Positions 25,993 to 34,369 of a DNA stretch of 64,000 nucleotides are shown here, in pieces. This DNA comes from Actinacidiphila acididurans (GTDB lineage Bacteria > Actinomycetota > Actinomycetes > Streptomycetales > Streptomycetaceae). Position 1 is the first letter of the stretch. Every line of letters starts with the position of its first letter. Both the position numbers and the translations under genes were made by a program. The stretch spans positions 1 to 64,000 of the forward strand of contig NZ_JADKYB010000015.1 in NCBI RefSeq assembly GCF_016918855.1. The letters run 5' to 3'. The notes beneath the pieces are model-generated. The model was not told the DNA's origin and did not search any database. It saw nothing but the letters and a program-made list of their open reading frames with translations.

Positions 25993-26997
25993 TCAAGCGG
26001 TCGGCCGGCCGGGGGTGAAGAGGATCTTTCCGGTACGTCCGGTGCGGCCGGCGTGTTCCAGGGCGGTCCGGAACTCCTCCAGGGGGTACGTGGCCTCCAC
26101 CGCCGCGCTGATGGTGCCCTTTTCGGCCAGCTCGGCGAGTTCGGCGTAGACCTTCTCCAGGCGCTGGCGGGAGGCGGCCCGGATCCAGTTCAGGACGAAG
26201 AAGGAACGCAGCGAGATGCCGCGGTAGATGAGGTCCGGCAGCGGCAGGGCGGGCGACTGGCCGGAGACGGCCGCGAAGACCACCACGCTTCCGCCCGCCT
26301 CGACGGCGCCCACCAGCTCGCTGACCTGGGAGGAGTCACCGGTGCCGTCCAGCAGCAGGCGCAGTTGGTTCCCGCCGAGAGCCTGCTTGACCCGGTCGCC
26401 GAGGTTCTCGCCCTCGACCAGGACCAGATCGGCGCCCAACTGGCGTACCTGCTCGGCCGCTTCCTCCCGGCGGACCACGGCGAGGGTCTTCACGCCGGCC
26501 AGTCCGGCGAGCGTGATGACGTACTGGCCGACCGCGGAGTTGGCGAGGTTCAGCCCGATCCAGTCGCCGGGCTTGAGGGAAACGAAGTCGTTCAGCAGGG
26601 CGTATGCGGTCGCCGGGTTGACCGGCAGCATGGCGAGTTGCAGGGCGTCGCCCCGGTCGGACACCGGGATCACGCTGCGGGCGGGTACGACGGCGTGGTC
26701 GGTCCAGGTGCCGTGCTCGAAGGTCGGCAGGATCAGGACCCGCCGGCCGACGAGTTCCGGGTCGGCCGCCGGGCCGACCTGGACCACCCGGCCGACGCCT
26801 TCGGCGCCGAGTTCGCTCGGCACGCTCGGCTGGACCGCGAACCAGCCAGCCGCGAAGAGCATGTCGGCGTTGTTGATCGGGGCGGCCTCCACGGCGACGA
26901 GCAGGTCGTCACCGGCGAGCACCGGGTCGGGCCGGTCCACGAGCTCGACGGACTCGCCGAGGTCCTGGCCGACAGCAGTGAGGGTGAGCTGTCTCAT
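25993..26997 (-). CDS. Zinc-free MDR oxidoreductase, enoyl reductase-like
   Basis: 334 residues of the medium-chain dehydrogenase/reductase fold. The structural zinc cysteines are absent. The nucleotide-binding segment LNLANSAVGQYVITLA carries the NSxVG motif typical of 2-enoyl thioester reductases (MECR/ETR) and quinone reductases. It probably reduces an enoyl thioester or quinone with NADPH. The ribosome site AAGGAG lies 6 bp before the ATG at 26997. It is divergent from the CGNR gene across a region with nested inverted repeats. Confidence 0.85.
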   Translation of the reverse strand: MRQLTLTAVGQDLGESVELVDRPDPVLAGDDLLVAVEAAPINNADMLFAAGWFAVQPSVPSELGAEGVGRVVQVGPAADPELVGRRVLILPTFEHGTWTDHAVVPARSVIPVSDRGDALQLAMLPVNPATAYALLNDFVSLKPGDWIGLNLANSAVGQYVITLAGLAGVKTLAVVRREEAAEQVRQLGADLVLVEGENLGDRVKQALGGNQLRLLLDGTGDSSQVSELVGAVEAGGSVVVFAAVSGQSPALPLPDLIYRGISLRSFFVLNWIRAASRQRLEKVYAELAELAEKGTISAAVEATYPLEEFRTALEHAGRTGRTGKILFTPGRPTA

Positions 26998-27063
26998 GGG
27001 GGGCTCCTTGCATATGGGCACGTCAGTAGGCAGTGGAAGGAGGTAATGGACTATCGCCCTTCG

Positions 27064-27106
27064 GCGCTTACAGGTGTAGCACGCGACCACCCCATCGCGT
27101 AAGTGC
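27064..27106. promoter_or_regulatory. Nested inverted repeats between the MDR and CGNR genes
   Basis: ACGCGA (27081-27086) and TCGCGT (27095-27100) form a perfect pair. They are flanked by GCGCTTAC (27064-27071) and GTAAGTGC (27099-27106), a 7 of 8 match. The block lies midway between two divergent genes and looks like an operator; the CGNR protein is a possible binder. Confidence 0.4.
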
Positions 27107-27142
27107 CTTCTTTTTGAAGCCCCTGTCGATTACGCTGCAGCC

Positions 27143-27721
27143 ATGGCCCGACGTGACGCACAGGACCCCGGGGCGCAGGACTCCGCGCCCCGGATCCCGG
27201 CTGCGGCCGCGGCGATCGTGGCCCTGCTCAACACCCGCCCGCACGCCACCCCGCAGTTCCCCGATACCCTCGCCGACCCCGAGAAGTCCGCCGCCGTCCT
27301 GCGCCCCTTCGGCCACCCCGACTGCGTCCCGCCCTCACCCGAGCGCATCGCCGCCGTCCGCGCCGTGCGCTCGACCCTGATGGACCTCGTCTCGGCCCCC
27401 TCCGAGCAGGCATGGGCAGCCCTGAACCAGCACGCCGCAACCGTGACCCTGCGCCAGGACTTCTCGGCCCCCGGCCGCGTACAGCTCCACCCACTGGACG
27501 GCGACCCGGTCCTCGGCGCCATCCTCCTCACCGTCGGCGGCCTGATCACCGACGGCCTGTGGCCCCGCCTCCGCATCTGCGCCGGCGAGACCTGTCACGG
27601 CGTCTTCTACGACCCCACCCGCAGCCGCAACCAGCGCTGGCACTCCTACGAAACCTGCGGCAACCGCGCCAACGTGGCCGCTTTCCGCTCCCGGAGGAGG
27701 GCGCCCGATTCCGTGGGCTGA
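27143..27721 (+). CDS. CGNR zinc-finger protein
   Basis: 192 residues. The C-terminal zinc finger is complete: CAGETCHGVFYDPTRSRNQR followed by HSYETCGNRANVAAF. The N-terminal ABATE-like domain is degenerate. CGNR proteins are predicted DNA-binding stress or metabolism regulators in actinobacteria. It is divergent from the MDR reductase and may control it. Confidence 0.87.
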   Translation: MARRDAQDPGAQDSAPRIPAAAAAIVALLNTRPHATPQFPDTLADPEKSAAVLRPFGHPDCVPPSPERIAAVRAVRSTLMDLVSAPSEQAWAALNQHAATVTLRQDFSAPGRVQLHPLDGDPVLGAILLTVGGLITDGLWPRLRICAGETCHGVFYDPTRSRNQRWHSYETCGNRANVAAFRSRRRAPDSVG

Positions 27722-27770
27722 GCCCGCCCGTGCCATGCCGTGGGCGGTGAACGGGTGTCAGGATGTGCGG

Positions 27771-28265
27771 GTGGCACGGACGGACGCGGAATTGTTGGCG
27801 TTGATGCGGGGGCTCGACGATCCGGAGTGGCTGGAGTGGCCGCGGGGATACGATCGCGTCGCGACCGGCGCTCTGTTCGGCAGGCTGGCGGTGCGGCTCG
27901 GGGGCGACTTCGGGGTTCGGTGCGAGACCGAGCAGGACACGCAGGACTCCAGCGAGTACGGGCGCGTCACCGTACCCGGGGAAGCAACCGTGTGCGGCAC
28001 CCGGATCGTGGTTTGCATCAGCAAGTTCGGGTCGCTCGCGCTGGTGTGCGCCGACAATCCGGGAGCGTTTCTCGGTACTGCGGAGGCCCAGGCCGAGGGC
28101 GAACTGGACGCCGCCGATCTCGCCAGGGTCGACCGGGCGCTCGCCGACTTCGGGTACGTGGTCGTTCCCGAGGAACTGCTGGAAAGCGACTACGACGGGC
28201 CGAGCCGGCTGCCCGACCACCGCACGCGGCACAGTTGGTGGGACCGCTTCTTCGGCTTCTTCTGA
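27771..28265 (+). CDS. Hypothetical protein (164 aa)
   Basis: An acidic alpha/beta protein, TDAELLALMRGLDDPEWLEW at the N-terminus and an aromatic tail (SWWDRFFGFF). I do not recognise a family. The GTG at 27771 was chosen because an AGGA lies about 11 bp upstream; an ATG at 27735 has no ribosome site. It converges on the DoxX gene 34 bp away. Confidence 0.6.
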   Translation: MARTDAELLALMRGLDDPEWLEWPRGYDRVATGALFGRLAVRLGGDFGVRCETEQDTQDSSEYGRVTVPGEATVCGTRIVVCISKFGSLALVCADNPGAFLGTAEAQAEGELDAADLARVDRALADFGYVVVPEELLESDYDGPSRLPDHRTRHSWWDRFFGFF

Positions 28266-28299
28266 TGACCGCCGCGCAAGCGCGCAGCCCCCACCGGAC

Positions 28300-28662
28300 T
28301 CACAGCCAGGTCGTCGCGAGCCACACGGTCACGGCCGCGGCGAGGAGGAGCGTGAGGTTGAGGGCGACCTGGCGGTCTCCGAGGGCCAAGTGGACCCGGA
28401 TGGCGCCCAGTTGCAGGAGCACGAAGCCGGTGGCCGCGACGGGGGCCAGCCAGGGGGTGACGCCGGTCAGGGGCGGGAGGATCAGGCCGGTCGCGCCGAG
28501 GACTTCGATGACGCCGATGGCCCGGACAGCGGGCAGGGGCGTGGTGTCCACCCAGGCCATCATCGGGCGGAGTCGGTCGCGGCTGCGGGTGACTTTCAGC
28601 GCACCGCCGTAGAGGTAGAAGAGGGCGAGCAGGCCGGCGAGGAGCCAATAGGCGACGTTCAC
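28300..28662 (-). CDS. DoxX-family membrane protein
   Basis: 120 residues with four hydrophobic helices. YWLLAGLLALFYLYGGALKV and the VIEVLGATGLILPPL helix are typical of DoxX/DoxX-like proteins. The function in this family is unclear (redox-linked membrane protein). Its ATG overlaps the cupin stop (ATGA at 28659-28662), so the two are coupled. Confidence 0.85.
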   Translation of the reverse strand: MNVAYWLLAGLLALFYLYGGALKVTRSRDRLRPMMAWVDTTPLPAVRAIGVIEVLGATGLILPPLTGVTPWLAPVAATGFVLLQLGAIRVHLALGDRQVALNLTLLLAAAVTVWLATTWL

Positions 28663-29195
28663 GACGTGCGCTCGGGGCTGGTGCGCTGTTCCGGCCCTCG
28701 GGCGAAGTCGGCGGCGGGCTCGGTGGCGTAATTGCGCATCGCCCGGATGGTGGCCTGGGGCGTCAGTTCCTGGCCGCCGGCGATCATGTCCTGAAGATCG
28801 CGGAAGTACTGCACGTACCGGTCCGGGGTGAACGTGCTGAGCATGACGGCCGGTTGGTCGGTCGGGTTGGCGAAGGTGTGCGGGGCTCCGGGCGGGACCA
28901 TCACGAGGGTGCCGGCCGGGGCGTCGTAGTCCTGGTGGCCGACGGTGAACCGCACCGTGCCGGCGACGATGTAGAAACCCTCGTCGTGCTGGGCGTGGCG
29001 GTGCTGCGGCGGTCCGGGCGTGTGCGGCGCGAGGACGGACTCGATCAGGCCGAGGCGGTGCCCGGTGTGGCTGCCGTCCTCGAGGACACGCAATGTCGTG
29101 GTGCCCAGGAGAATCGTCTCGCCGTCGCCCGGGCCGACCACGGATACGGCGGGGTCGGCCCTCGGCGATTCGCTGACGTGCGGTTCATCGGTCAT
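28659..29195 (-). CDS. Cupin-domain protein
   Basis: 178 residues. Cupin motif 1 reads PQHRHAQHDEGFYIVAG with two histidines and a glutamate. Motif 2 is PPGAPHTFANP. It is a single-domain metal cupin, possibly a quercetin-dioxygenase-like enzyme or sensor. It is the first gene of the cupin-doxX operon, divergent from the LysR gene that probably controls it. Confidence 0.85.
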   Translation of the reverse strand: MTDEPHVSESPRADPAVSVVGPGDGETILLGTTTLRVLEDGSHTGHRLGLIESVLAPHTPGPPQHRHAQHDEGFYIVAGTVRFTVGHQDYDAPAGTLVMVPPGAPHTFANPTDQPAVMLSTFTPDRYVQYFRDLQDMIAGGQELTPQATIRAMRNYATEPAADFARGPEQRTSPERTS

Positions 29196-29250
29196 GGGTC
29201 GATTCCACGGCCGGGGCCCCGCGGCTGTCCAAGACCCGTTCCGCGACGCC

Positions 29251-29267
29251 GATACCGTACGGGTATC
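29251..29267. promoter_or_regulatory. Inverted repeat GATACC-N5-GGTATC, candidate LysR site
   Basis: A perfect 6 bp inverted repeat with a 5 bp spacer ends 8 bp before the LysR start codon. The TATCGT at 29264-29269 has the form of a -10, 6 nt before the ATG, so the lysR mRNA may be leaderless and self-repressed. Confidence 0.45.
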
Positions 29268-29275
29268 GTCGCAGC

Positions 29276-30127
29276 ATGGAGCTACGTACGCTGCGCTATT
29301 TCGTGGCGGTCGCCGAGGAACTCCACTTCGGCCGGGCCGCCGTCCGGCTGCACATGAGCCAGCCGCCGCTGAGCCGGGCGATCAGGAATCTGGAGGCCGA
29401 ACTCGGGGCCGCGTTGTTCGACCGCTCCCCCGCCGGTGTCGCGCTCACCCCGGTGGGCGCCGTACTGCTGGAGGAGGCGCGCGCCCTGCTCGACCAGGCC
29501 GACCGGGCCCGCGTACGGGTGGCGGCGGAGGCCGGCACCGCGACCGTCACCGTCGGCTTCCTGGGCGACAGCACCGACCCGGGCGCGACCCGGCTGGCCC
29601 GCGCCTACCGCCGGCGGCACCCGCACGTCGAGGTCCGCATCCGCGAGACCGACCTGACCGATCCCACCTGCGGCCTGCGGGCCGGGCTGGTCGACGTCGC
29701 CCTGACCCGCGGACCGTTCGACACCGCGGGCCTGACCGTGCAGGAGCTGCGCGCCGACCCGGTGGGAGCGCTGCTGCGCGCCGACGATCCGCTGACCCAC
29801 CGCTCTGACCTGCGGCTTGCCGACCTGGCCGACCGCCGCTGGTTCCGGTTCCCGGAGGGCACCGACCCGCACTGGCAGTCGTACTGGAACGGCGGCGAGC
29901 CCCGCGAGGGCCCGGTCGTGCGCGCCGTCCAGGAATGCCGGCAGGCCGTCCTCTGGAACGGCACGGTCGGCATGACGCTCGCGGACCACCGGCCGGGCGA
30001 CGGGCTCGCCGTCGTGCCCCTGACCGACATGCCGCCGAGCCGCGTGGTGGCGGCGTGGCGGGAGGGCGACACGAATCCGCTGATCCGCTCCTTCGTCCGG
30101 CTCGCGACAGCCGCGTACCGCAACTGA
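29276..30127 (+). CDS. LysR-family transcriptional regulator
   Basis: 283 residues. The N-terminal winged HTH is canonical (LRYFVAVAEELHFGRAAVRL, then SQPPLSRAIRNLEAELG), followed by the two-lobed periplasmic-binding-like effector domain. It probably regulates the divergent cupin-doxX operon and itself. The effector is unknown. Confidence 0.9.
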   Translation: MELRTLRYFVAVAEELHFGRAAVRLHMSQPPLSRAIRNLEAELGAALFDRSPAGVALTPVGAVLLEEARALLDQADRARVRVAAEAGTATVTVGFLGDSTDPGATRLARAYRRRHPHVEVRIRETDLTDPTCGLRAGLVDVALTRGPFDTAGLTVQELRADPVGALLRADDPLTHRSDLRLADLADRRWFRFPEGTDPHWQSYWNGGEPREGPVVRAVQECRQAVLWNGTVGMTLADHRPGDGLAVVPLTDMPPSRVVAAWREGDTNPLIRSFVRLATAAYRN

Positions 30128-30185
30128 TCACGCGGCGGCCACGCGGCCCCTGCCCGGCGGGGCGCCCGGGTGGGAGTCGTCGTGA

Positions 30186-30923
30186 TCAGTAGAGGACGGG
30201 TGGCTCGGGGAGCTCCGCGTGGTCCTCCGTCGTGAGGTCGTTGCCCGGGGAGCGTCCCATCAGCCAGCTCAGGAGCGAGCTTTCCGCGCCGTGGATCTCC
30301 GGCACCGGCGGCGTACCGCCGATGTCGTACCGGGTATCGGTGTCGGTGGCGTGCAACCGCATGGGAGGGGCGTCGTCACGTGCGCCGAACGACGCGACGA
30401 CCCGGCCGAGCATGTCGTGAACGAAGTGGGGCGGCCACTGCGCGGGGGTGTAGCCGGCGTCCAAGTCGACGTGGTGGACGAGCACTTCGGTCAGCCTGGA
30501 ATCGGCCGCCCGTGCCGCGGGACGCTCCTGACCCCGAGTCCAGCGAACCGTCCGGTCCCACGCCGCGGTCGTCATGCGCCGGTACTCCGCGGCGAACTCG
30601 GCAGCGCTCTCCCGCAGATCGGCCACGAGTGCGTCGGCGCTGCGGCCGGCCCCGTTCTCGATCTCCTCGTCCCGCGCGGCCAGGCTCGGATACTCCGCTG
30701 TCTCCACGCCGGTGCGGGCCCAGAGGAGCAGTCGACGGCCACCGTCGGCGTTGCGGGCCACGTGGGTCAGGACGTGGCCGCGCGACCAGTTCGGCAGAAG
30801 CGACGGCGCGCGTACGTCGCTGTCGGTGAACCGGGACGCGGTCCACAGCAGGTGCTCTGTGGCGGCATCGATCTGTTCCAGCACGGCGGCCGGGTCGAAG
30901 CCGGCGTGGTCGTCAGTTGTCAC
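30186..30923 (-). CDS. Maleylpyruvate isomerase family mycothiol-dependent enzyme
   Basis: 245 residues. The N-terminal DinB/MDMPI fold has NWSRGHVLTHVARNADG and a second ligand region LVHHVDLDAGY. The C-terminal domain carries the SCP2-like GAESSLLSWLMGR. It probably uses mycothiol to isomerise or transfer to a small acid; the substrate is unknown. It is the second such enzyme in the window (see 16484-17185), although the two are only distantly similar. Confidence 0.85.
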   Translation of the reverse strand: MTTDDHAGFDPAAVLEQIDAATEHLLWTASRFTDSDVRAPSLLPNWSRGHVLTHVARNADGGRRLLLWARTGVETAEYPSLAARDEEIENGAGRSADALVADLRESAAEFAAEYRRMTTAAWDRTVRWTRGQERPAARAADSRLTEVLVHHVDLDAGYTPAQWPPHFVHDMLGRVVASFGARDDAPPMRLHATDTDTRYDIGGTPPVPEIHGAESSLLSWLMGRSPGNDLTTEDHAELPEPPVLY

Positions 30924-31119
30924 GCTGCCGCCTCTCCCCCTCGAACACCCGGGACCCGGGCACCCTTCCCGCCAACATAGCCGAGACCGTCACTTTCCTC
31001 GCCGGCCTCAATAAACGCGCTGCCGCTCAAGAGTGGGGATGACCTGACGGCAACGAGCGCAAGGACCGAACCCGTAACCGGTTGACCCGCTCGGCACCCC
31101 AGGCAATGATCGCAGCGGC

Positions 31120-31192
31120 GACGAGTGAGCTCTGCGGAGGAGCGCCCGGCTCGAATCCCGGGTGGACGCAGGTTCCAATCCTGCCCTCGCCG
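31120..31192 (+). tRNA. tRNA-like element, anticodon CGA, probably degenerate
   Basis: A 73 nt cloverleaf can be drawn. The D stem is GCTC/GAGC with a GG-containing loop. The anticodon stem is CCCGG/CCCGG with one mismatch and the loop CTCGAAT (anticodon CGA). The T arm is perfect (GCAGG, loop TTCCAAT, CCTGC). The acceptor stem pairs 5 of 7. The variable loop is short, unlike real tRNA-Ser, and the overall sequence looks like a diverged Met or Thr tRNA. It lies in the 380 bp gap (30924-31302) at the edge of an accessory region, where tRNA remnants often mark integration sites. Nothing else is seen in this gap except a 6 bp hairpin at 31263-31277. Confidence 0.4.
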
Positions 31193-31302
31193 CCGCTTCA
31201 CGTCTGCCGGTGCGCGTCGCGTGGGACAGCTGAGAAGGGACGCTCGCCTTGGATGGGGAAAAGAGGGGAAACCCCTCACGGCGGCATAGTGATGTTCTCG
31301 AT

Positions 31303-31533
31303 GTGAGTGACGCCGCCTGGATGTCCGAGTCCGAAGCGGCGCGGCAACTCGGCGTCTCCGTCCTCCGCATCGGCGCGCTGGTTTCCTGTGACCACCTGAC
31401 ATTGGCCAAGAACCCGGCCGGACACGTAGGAATCACGGCCGCCAGCGTTCGAACCGAGAAGCACTGGAAACAGACGGCGTCCCGCAAGGCGAAGCTCATC
31501 CGCCTGCTGAAGGACATGATGACCTTTGTCTGA
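31303..31533 (+). CDS. Small helix-turn-helix protein
   Basis: 76 residues. MSESEAARQLGVSVLRIGAL looks like an excisionase-type or MerR-like HTH, followed by a basic tail. It may bind DNA. The start is uncertain: GTG 31303, ATG 31321 or an upstream ATG at 31249, none with a strong ribosome site. It stands next to the tRNA-like element and could be a leftover of an integrative element. Confidence 0.5.
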   Translation: MSDAAWMSESEAARQLGVSVLRIGALVSCDHLTLAKNPAGHVGITAASVRTEKHWKQTASRKAKLIRLLKDMMTFV

Positions 31534-31577
31534 GCCAGGCGTTTGCGGATGACGCCCCAGTCTGCGAAGGTCCGGGC

Positions 31578-32102
31578 GTGGCCGTACTCCTGGGAGACAA
31601 GCAGAGGTTCGCCGCCGAGGTCGGGGAGTGGGACCAGGCGCTGTGCCGGGTGGACCTGTGGGCGGCGGGGAAGTGGCTGACCTGCGACGACAACATGGCC
31701 TTCGGCCCGCAGTTCCGCCGTGACGTACGGGATACGGCCGCCTGGCTGCGGTCCGGCCAGGCCTCCGCGCCGCCCTTCCCCGGCTTGTCCCCGCAGGCCA
31801 CGCACCGCCGTCTCATGCTCCGGGCCGGAACGGACGACGAAACCGAGGCCGAGTTCGAGTTCCGGAGCCGGTTCCGGGTCCTTGACTGGGGCCCCACGAC
31901 CGACAACGTGACGGCACACCTCTTCCGCGACGGGGATCATCTGGCGATCACCCTTCAGTTCTGGCGCGACGCACACTTGGCCAAGCACCCCGAGGACGCG
32001 GGCGAGGTCTTCCTGGCGACCCTCCCGACCAGGGAGTTCGTCGCAACCCTCGAAGACCTCGTGGCCGCACTCGATCGGGGTCCCGAGCCGGGGCCTGAGT
32101 AA
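31578..32102 (+). CDS. Hypothetical protein (174 aa)
   Basis: A mixed alpha/beta protein, MAVLLGDKQRFAAEVGEWDQ at the N-terminus and an acidic amphipathic C-terminal helix. It has no signal peptide or membrane segment. I do not recognise a named family, although short proteins of this type are common in Streptomyces. Its coding pattern is good. It converges on the XRE-effector pseudogene 4 bp away. Confidence 0.6.
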   Translation: MAVLLGDKQRFAAEVGEWDQALCRVDLWAAGKWLTCDDNMAFGPQFRRDVRDTAAWLRSGQASAPPFPGLSPQATHRRLMLRAGTDDETEAEFEFRSRFRVLDWGPTTDNVTAHLFRDGDHLAITLQFWRDAHLAKHPEDAGEVFLATLPTREFVATLEDLVAALDRGPEPGPE

Positions 32103-32106
32103 GCGG

Positions 32107-32823
32107 TCAAGGGTGCGCTTGCCCATCGCGTGCGCCACCGTAAGGCGCATCCTGCTCGGCCACTGACGCGCCTATCGGAAGGCCCCTCGACCACAGTTCC
32201 TCGGCATGCTCCGCGAAACGGTCGAACATGCCGCCTTCCGCCGACTTCCGCAGATGCAGCAGGGGCGAGTCGTGGCCCACGACGCGCGCGAGGTGCGGGG
32301 TGACGAGCGCCTCGCGGTCGAACCTGAACACGGACAGCGACACGTGGTTGGCCGCGTCGTCCGGCGCAGAGAAGCGAGTTTCCAGCCCCTCGTGCCGACC
32401 GATTTTGGCCAGGTGTTCCAGGATGATCCGAATGCGGGTGGACACGCTGAGCGCCACATCCTCGACACGCTCACGATGGCGCGTCACTTCGCCGTCCGGG
32501 TCTCCCAGCAAAAAGCGGACATGGCATCCCGCATCGAGCTTTCGGCGCAGCGTCGACGCGAATTGAGGCTAGTCCAGCCACACGAAGTAATTCGTGTATC
32601 CGGCGAAGAAGATCTCGTGGTCAGCTTTGCCGATCGACTCCCCCCACGCAGTCGACGGGCAAGCCGACCGGTACGGGTACGAGTGCACGATCTCCAGGTC
32701 GCCACCCGCCTTCACACGGCTCGTGATCGCTTTCGGCCACAGCATCTCTTGGTCAACTCCCAGCACGGAGGATACGTCCCATTGTGTCACCTCGATCGGG
32801 CACCGTCGGCGGCAGGTCAGCAC
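32107..32823 (-). pseudogene. Remnant of an XRE-type regulator effector domain
   Basis: Two pieces in the same frame are separated by a single TAG at 32569-32571. The upstream piece ends FFAGYTNYFVWLD and the downstream piece resumes PQFASTLRRKLDAGCHVRFL, then GDPDGEV and VGHDSPLLHLRK. Together they give the effector domain of a common Streptomyces XRE regulator class (an FAG...W segment, then a GDPxxEV and HLRR core). The expected N-terminal HTH is missing. Both losses point to a dead gene, unless the amber codon is read through. Confidence 0.65.
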
Positions 32824-32849
32824 GCCGGCGAGGAATCGGGATCGGCCGG

Positions 32850-33611
32850 CTACTCCGGTCGTTTGCCGTACTTGGCGAGGGTGGCCTTATTGGTGGAGGC
32901 GTCCTGGAAAACGATCTCCCAAGGGCCGGTGTTGATGTCCATCTCCTTCCCGAAACCAATCCACTTCCCGGCCATCCGGCGACCCGTCGGCTCGACGAGC
33001 ATCTGAATGGCGCCGTGGTAGCGGGCACCCCGGTAGTAGCTTTCCTCGGCCGTCTGTTCCACCCAGGTCCCGGTGATGACATTGCCGTCCACCGTCAGAT
33101 CCATGGTGAGCTGGGAATCGGCCGAGCCGGGAAGGCTGCGGACCGTCAGGCGGCTTCCGTGCTGGAGAACGACGACGTAGTGAAGCTGCGTGAAGGTGTC
33201 CTCGCGGCCGCTCGAGAAGTACTCGTAACGGCTGAGCCAGACACCGGAGTGGTTGCCGTGCGCTGCGGGCTGCGCCGTCCTCGTTCCCGCGGGTGGAGCG
33301 ACGCCCTGGGGTCCGTGCTCGAGATCGTGTCCCCCGTGCCCGTCGCCGGACACGCGCGCCTCGGGAACCGGCACCCCGAAGCCCAGTGACTCTATGGGCA
33401 GTCCCGTCACCGCTTCCAAGGCGCGGGCGTACACCGGGCGCGGGGCCGCTGTCGTACCGCTCTCCCAGCGCTGCACGAGCCTCTTGTTGGCGTCATTGGG
33501 CACTCCAGCGCGCTCGCCGGCCACTCTGATGGCCCGTGCGAAGTCGTCCTGTGACATGAGCAGGCCCATGCGGACGGCGCGAAGCGTGCTGTTCGGTGCG
33601 GGTTCGGTCAT
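32850..33611 (-). CDS. XRE-type regulator with C-terminal effector domain
   Basis: 253 residues. The N-terminal helix-turn-helix spans MSQDDFARAIRVAGERAGVP to RLVQRWESGTTAAPR. A C-terminal domain of about 130 residues, rich in beta-strands, follows (GVWLSRYEYFSSG, then GTWVEQTAEESYYRGARYHG and MAGKWIGFGK). This layout matches streptomycete regulators that sit beside anti-sigma-like ATPases, as in whiJ/abaA-type clusters. The ATG at 33611 was chosen over 33647 because the HTH starts there. Confidence 0.75.
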   Translation of the reverse strand: MTEPAPNSTLRAVRMGLLMSQDDFARAIRVAGERAGVPNDANKRLVQRWESGTTAAPRPVYARALEAVTGLPIESLGFGVPVPEARVSGDGHGGHDLEHGPQGVAPPAGTRTAQPAAHGNHSGVWLSRYEYFSSGREDTFTQLHYVVVLQHGSRLTVRSLPGSADSQLTMDLTVDGNVITGTWVEQTAEESYYRGARYHGAIQMLVEPTGRRMAGKWIGFGKEMDINTGPWEIVFQDASTNKATLAKYGKRPE

Positions 33612-33833
33612 GCGTTCACCGTAGCCTTCCGGCGCCAGCAATGACACCTGAATGACGCCTTTCGCGACGCCGCAATGTCGCCCCCAATGTCGTCGCGCGA
33701 GGCGTCATTCCGGCGTCATCGTTCTGTCGTGCCCAGTTTCCACCATGGGCTCGGCCCGAACAAGGAGACCCCGGCGACCGTCCGACCGGCCGGCCCGGGG
33801 GGGGTGGCCCAACGCCGCGAAGGAGCACCGACA

Positions 33834-33926
33834 GTGCACGACCGCTTCATCCGACTGCTGCTCAAGAAGACTGGGTTAGCCCGGTTGCGGCATGGCCCGG
33901 TGCCATCACCGGGGGTGCGACGCTGA
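33834..33926 (+). CDS. 30-residue leader peptide with a TTA codon
   Basis: GTG start, with a good ribosome site (GAAGGAGC) 7 bp upstream. It encodes a basic, amphipathic peptide (VHDRFIRLLLKKTGLARLRH and ten more residues). Codon 15 is TTA (33876-33878), which in Streptomyces needs the developmentally timed bldA tRNA. The TGA overlaps the ATG of the ATPase gene (TGATG), so translation of that gene should be coupled to reading the TTA codon. No family is recognised. Confidence 0.65.
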   Translation: MHDRFIRLLLKKTGLARLRHGPVPSPGVRR

Positions 33927-34369
33927 TGCTGCCCGTGCCCAAAGCGCCCACCGGGCCGCATATCGTGGCCCGCCGATGGACCCAGCACCCGGACAACGTC
34001 CGAAGGGCCAGGGACGAGCTGAGGCTCCACCTGCTCAAGTGGCGGGTGCCCGTTGACGTGTCCGACTCCGCGGTATTGGTGCTCTCGGAACTTCTTACGA
34101 ACTCCTTGCGCCACGCGGTAGACCCGGAAGGACACCACATCGAAACCCGGTTCGAGCGCCGCAGGAACGGTGTGCGGATCGAAGTTCACGACGCCAGCGA
34201 GGGGAATCCGCAACTCCGCGAGGCGTCGCCGGAAGAGGATTCCGGACGCGGCCTCACCCTGGTGCATGTGCTGACCGGCGGCCAATGGGGCGTCAGCAGC
34301 CGGGAGGGCATCGGGAAACTCGTTTGGGCCGAATGTCTGCCCGAAAATGACGAGAGGGCGCCACGGTGA
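33926..34369 (+). CDS. Anti-sigma-like ATP-binding protein (HATPase, RsbW/AbaA type)
   Basis: 147 residues. A GHKL ATPase fold has VLVLSELLTNSLRHA (N box) and EEDSGRGLTLVHVLTGGQWG (G box). Such proteins in streptomycetes act as serine kinases or anti-sigma factors, or as regulators in whiJ/abaA-type gene sets. It is coupled upstream to the TTA leader (TGATG) and downstream to the XRE gene (GTGA overlap at 34366-34369). Confidence 0.8.
   Translation: MLPVPKAPTGPHIVARRWTQHPDNVRRARDELRLHLLKWRVPVDVSDSAVLVLSELLTNSLRHAVDPEGHHIETRFERRRNGVRIEVHDASEGNPQLREASPEEDSGRGLTLVHVLTGGQWGVSSREGIGKLVWAECLPENDERAPR

Noticed and set aside
31120-31192. Selenocysteine tRNA that could read the TGA at 34537
   Set aside because: Anticodon would be CGA, not TCA; length is 73 nt, not 90 or more; no SECIS-like hairpin after the TGA.
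31263-31277. Terminator hairpin GAGGGG-AAA-CCCCTC
   Set aside because: Only 6 bp, with no U-tract and no upstream gene that clearly ends there.
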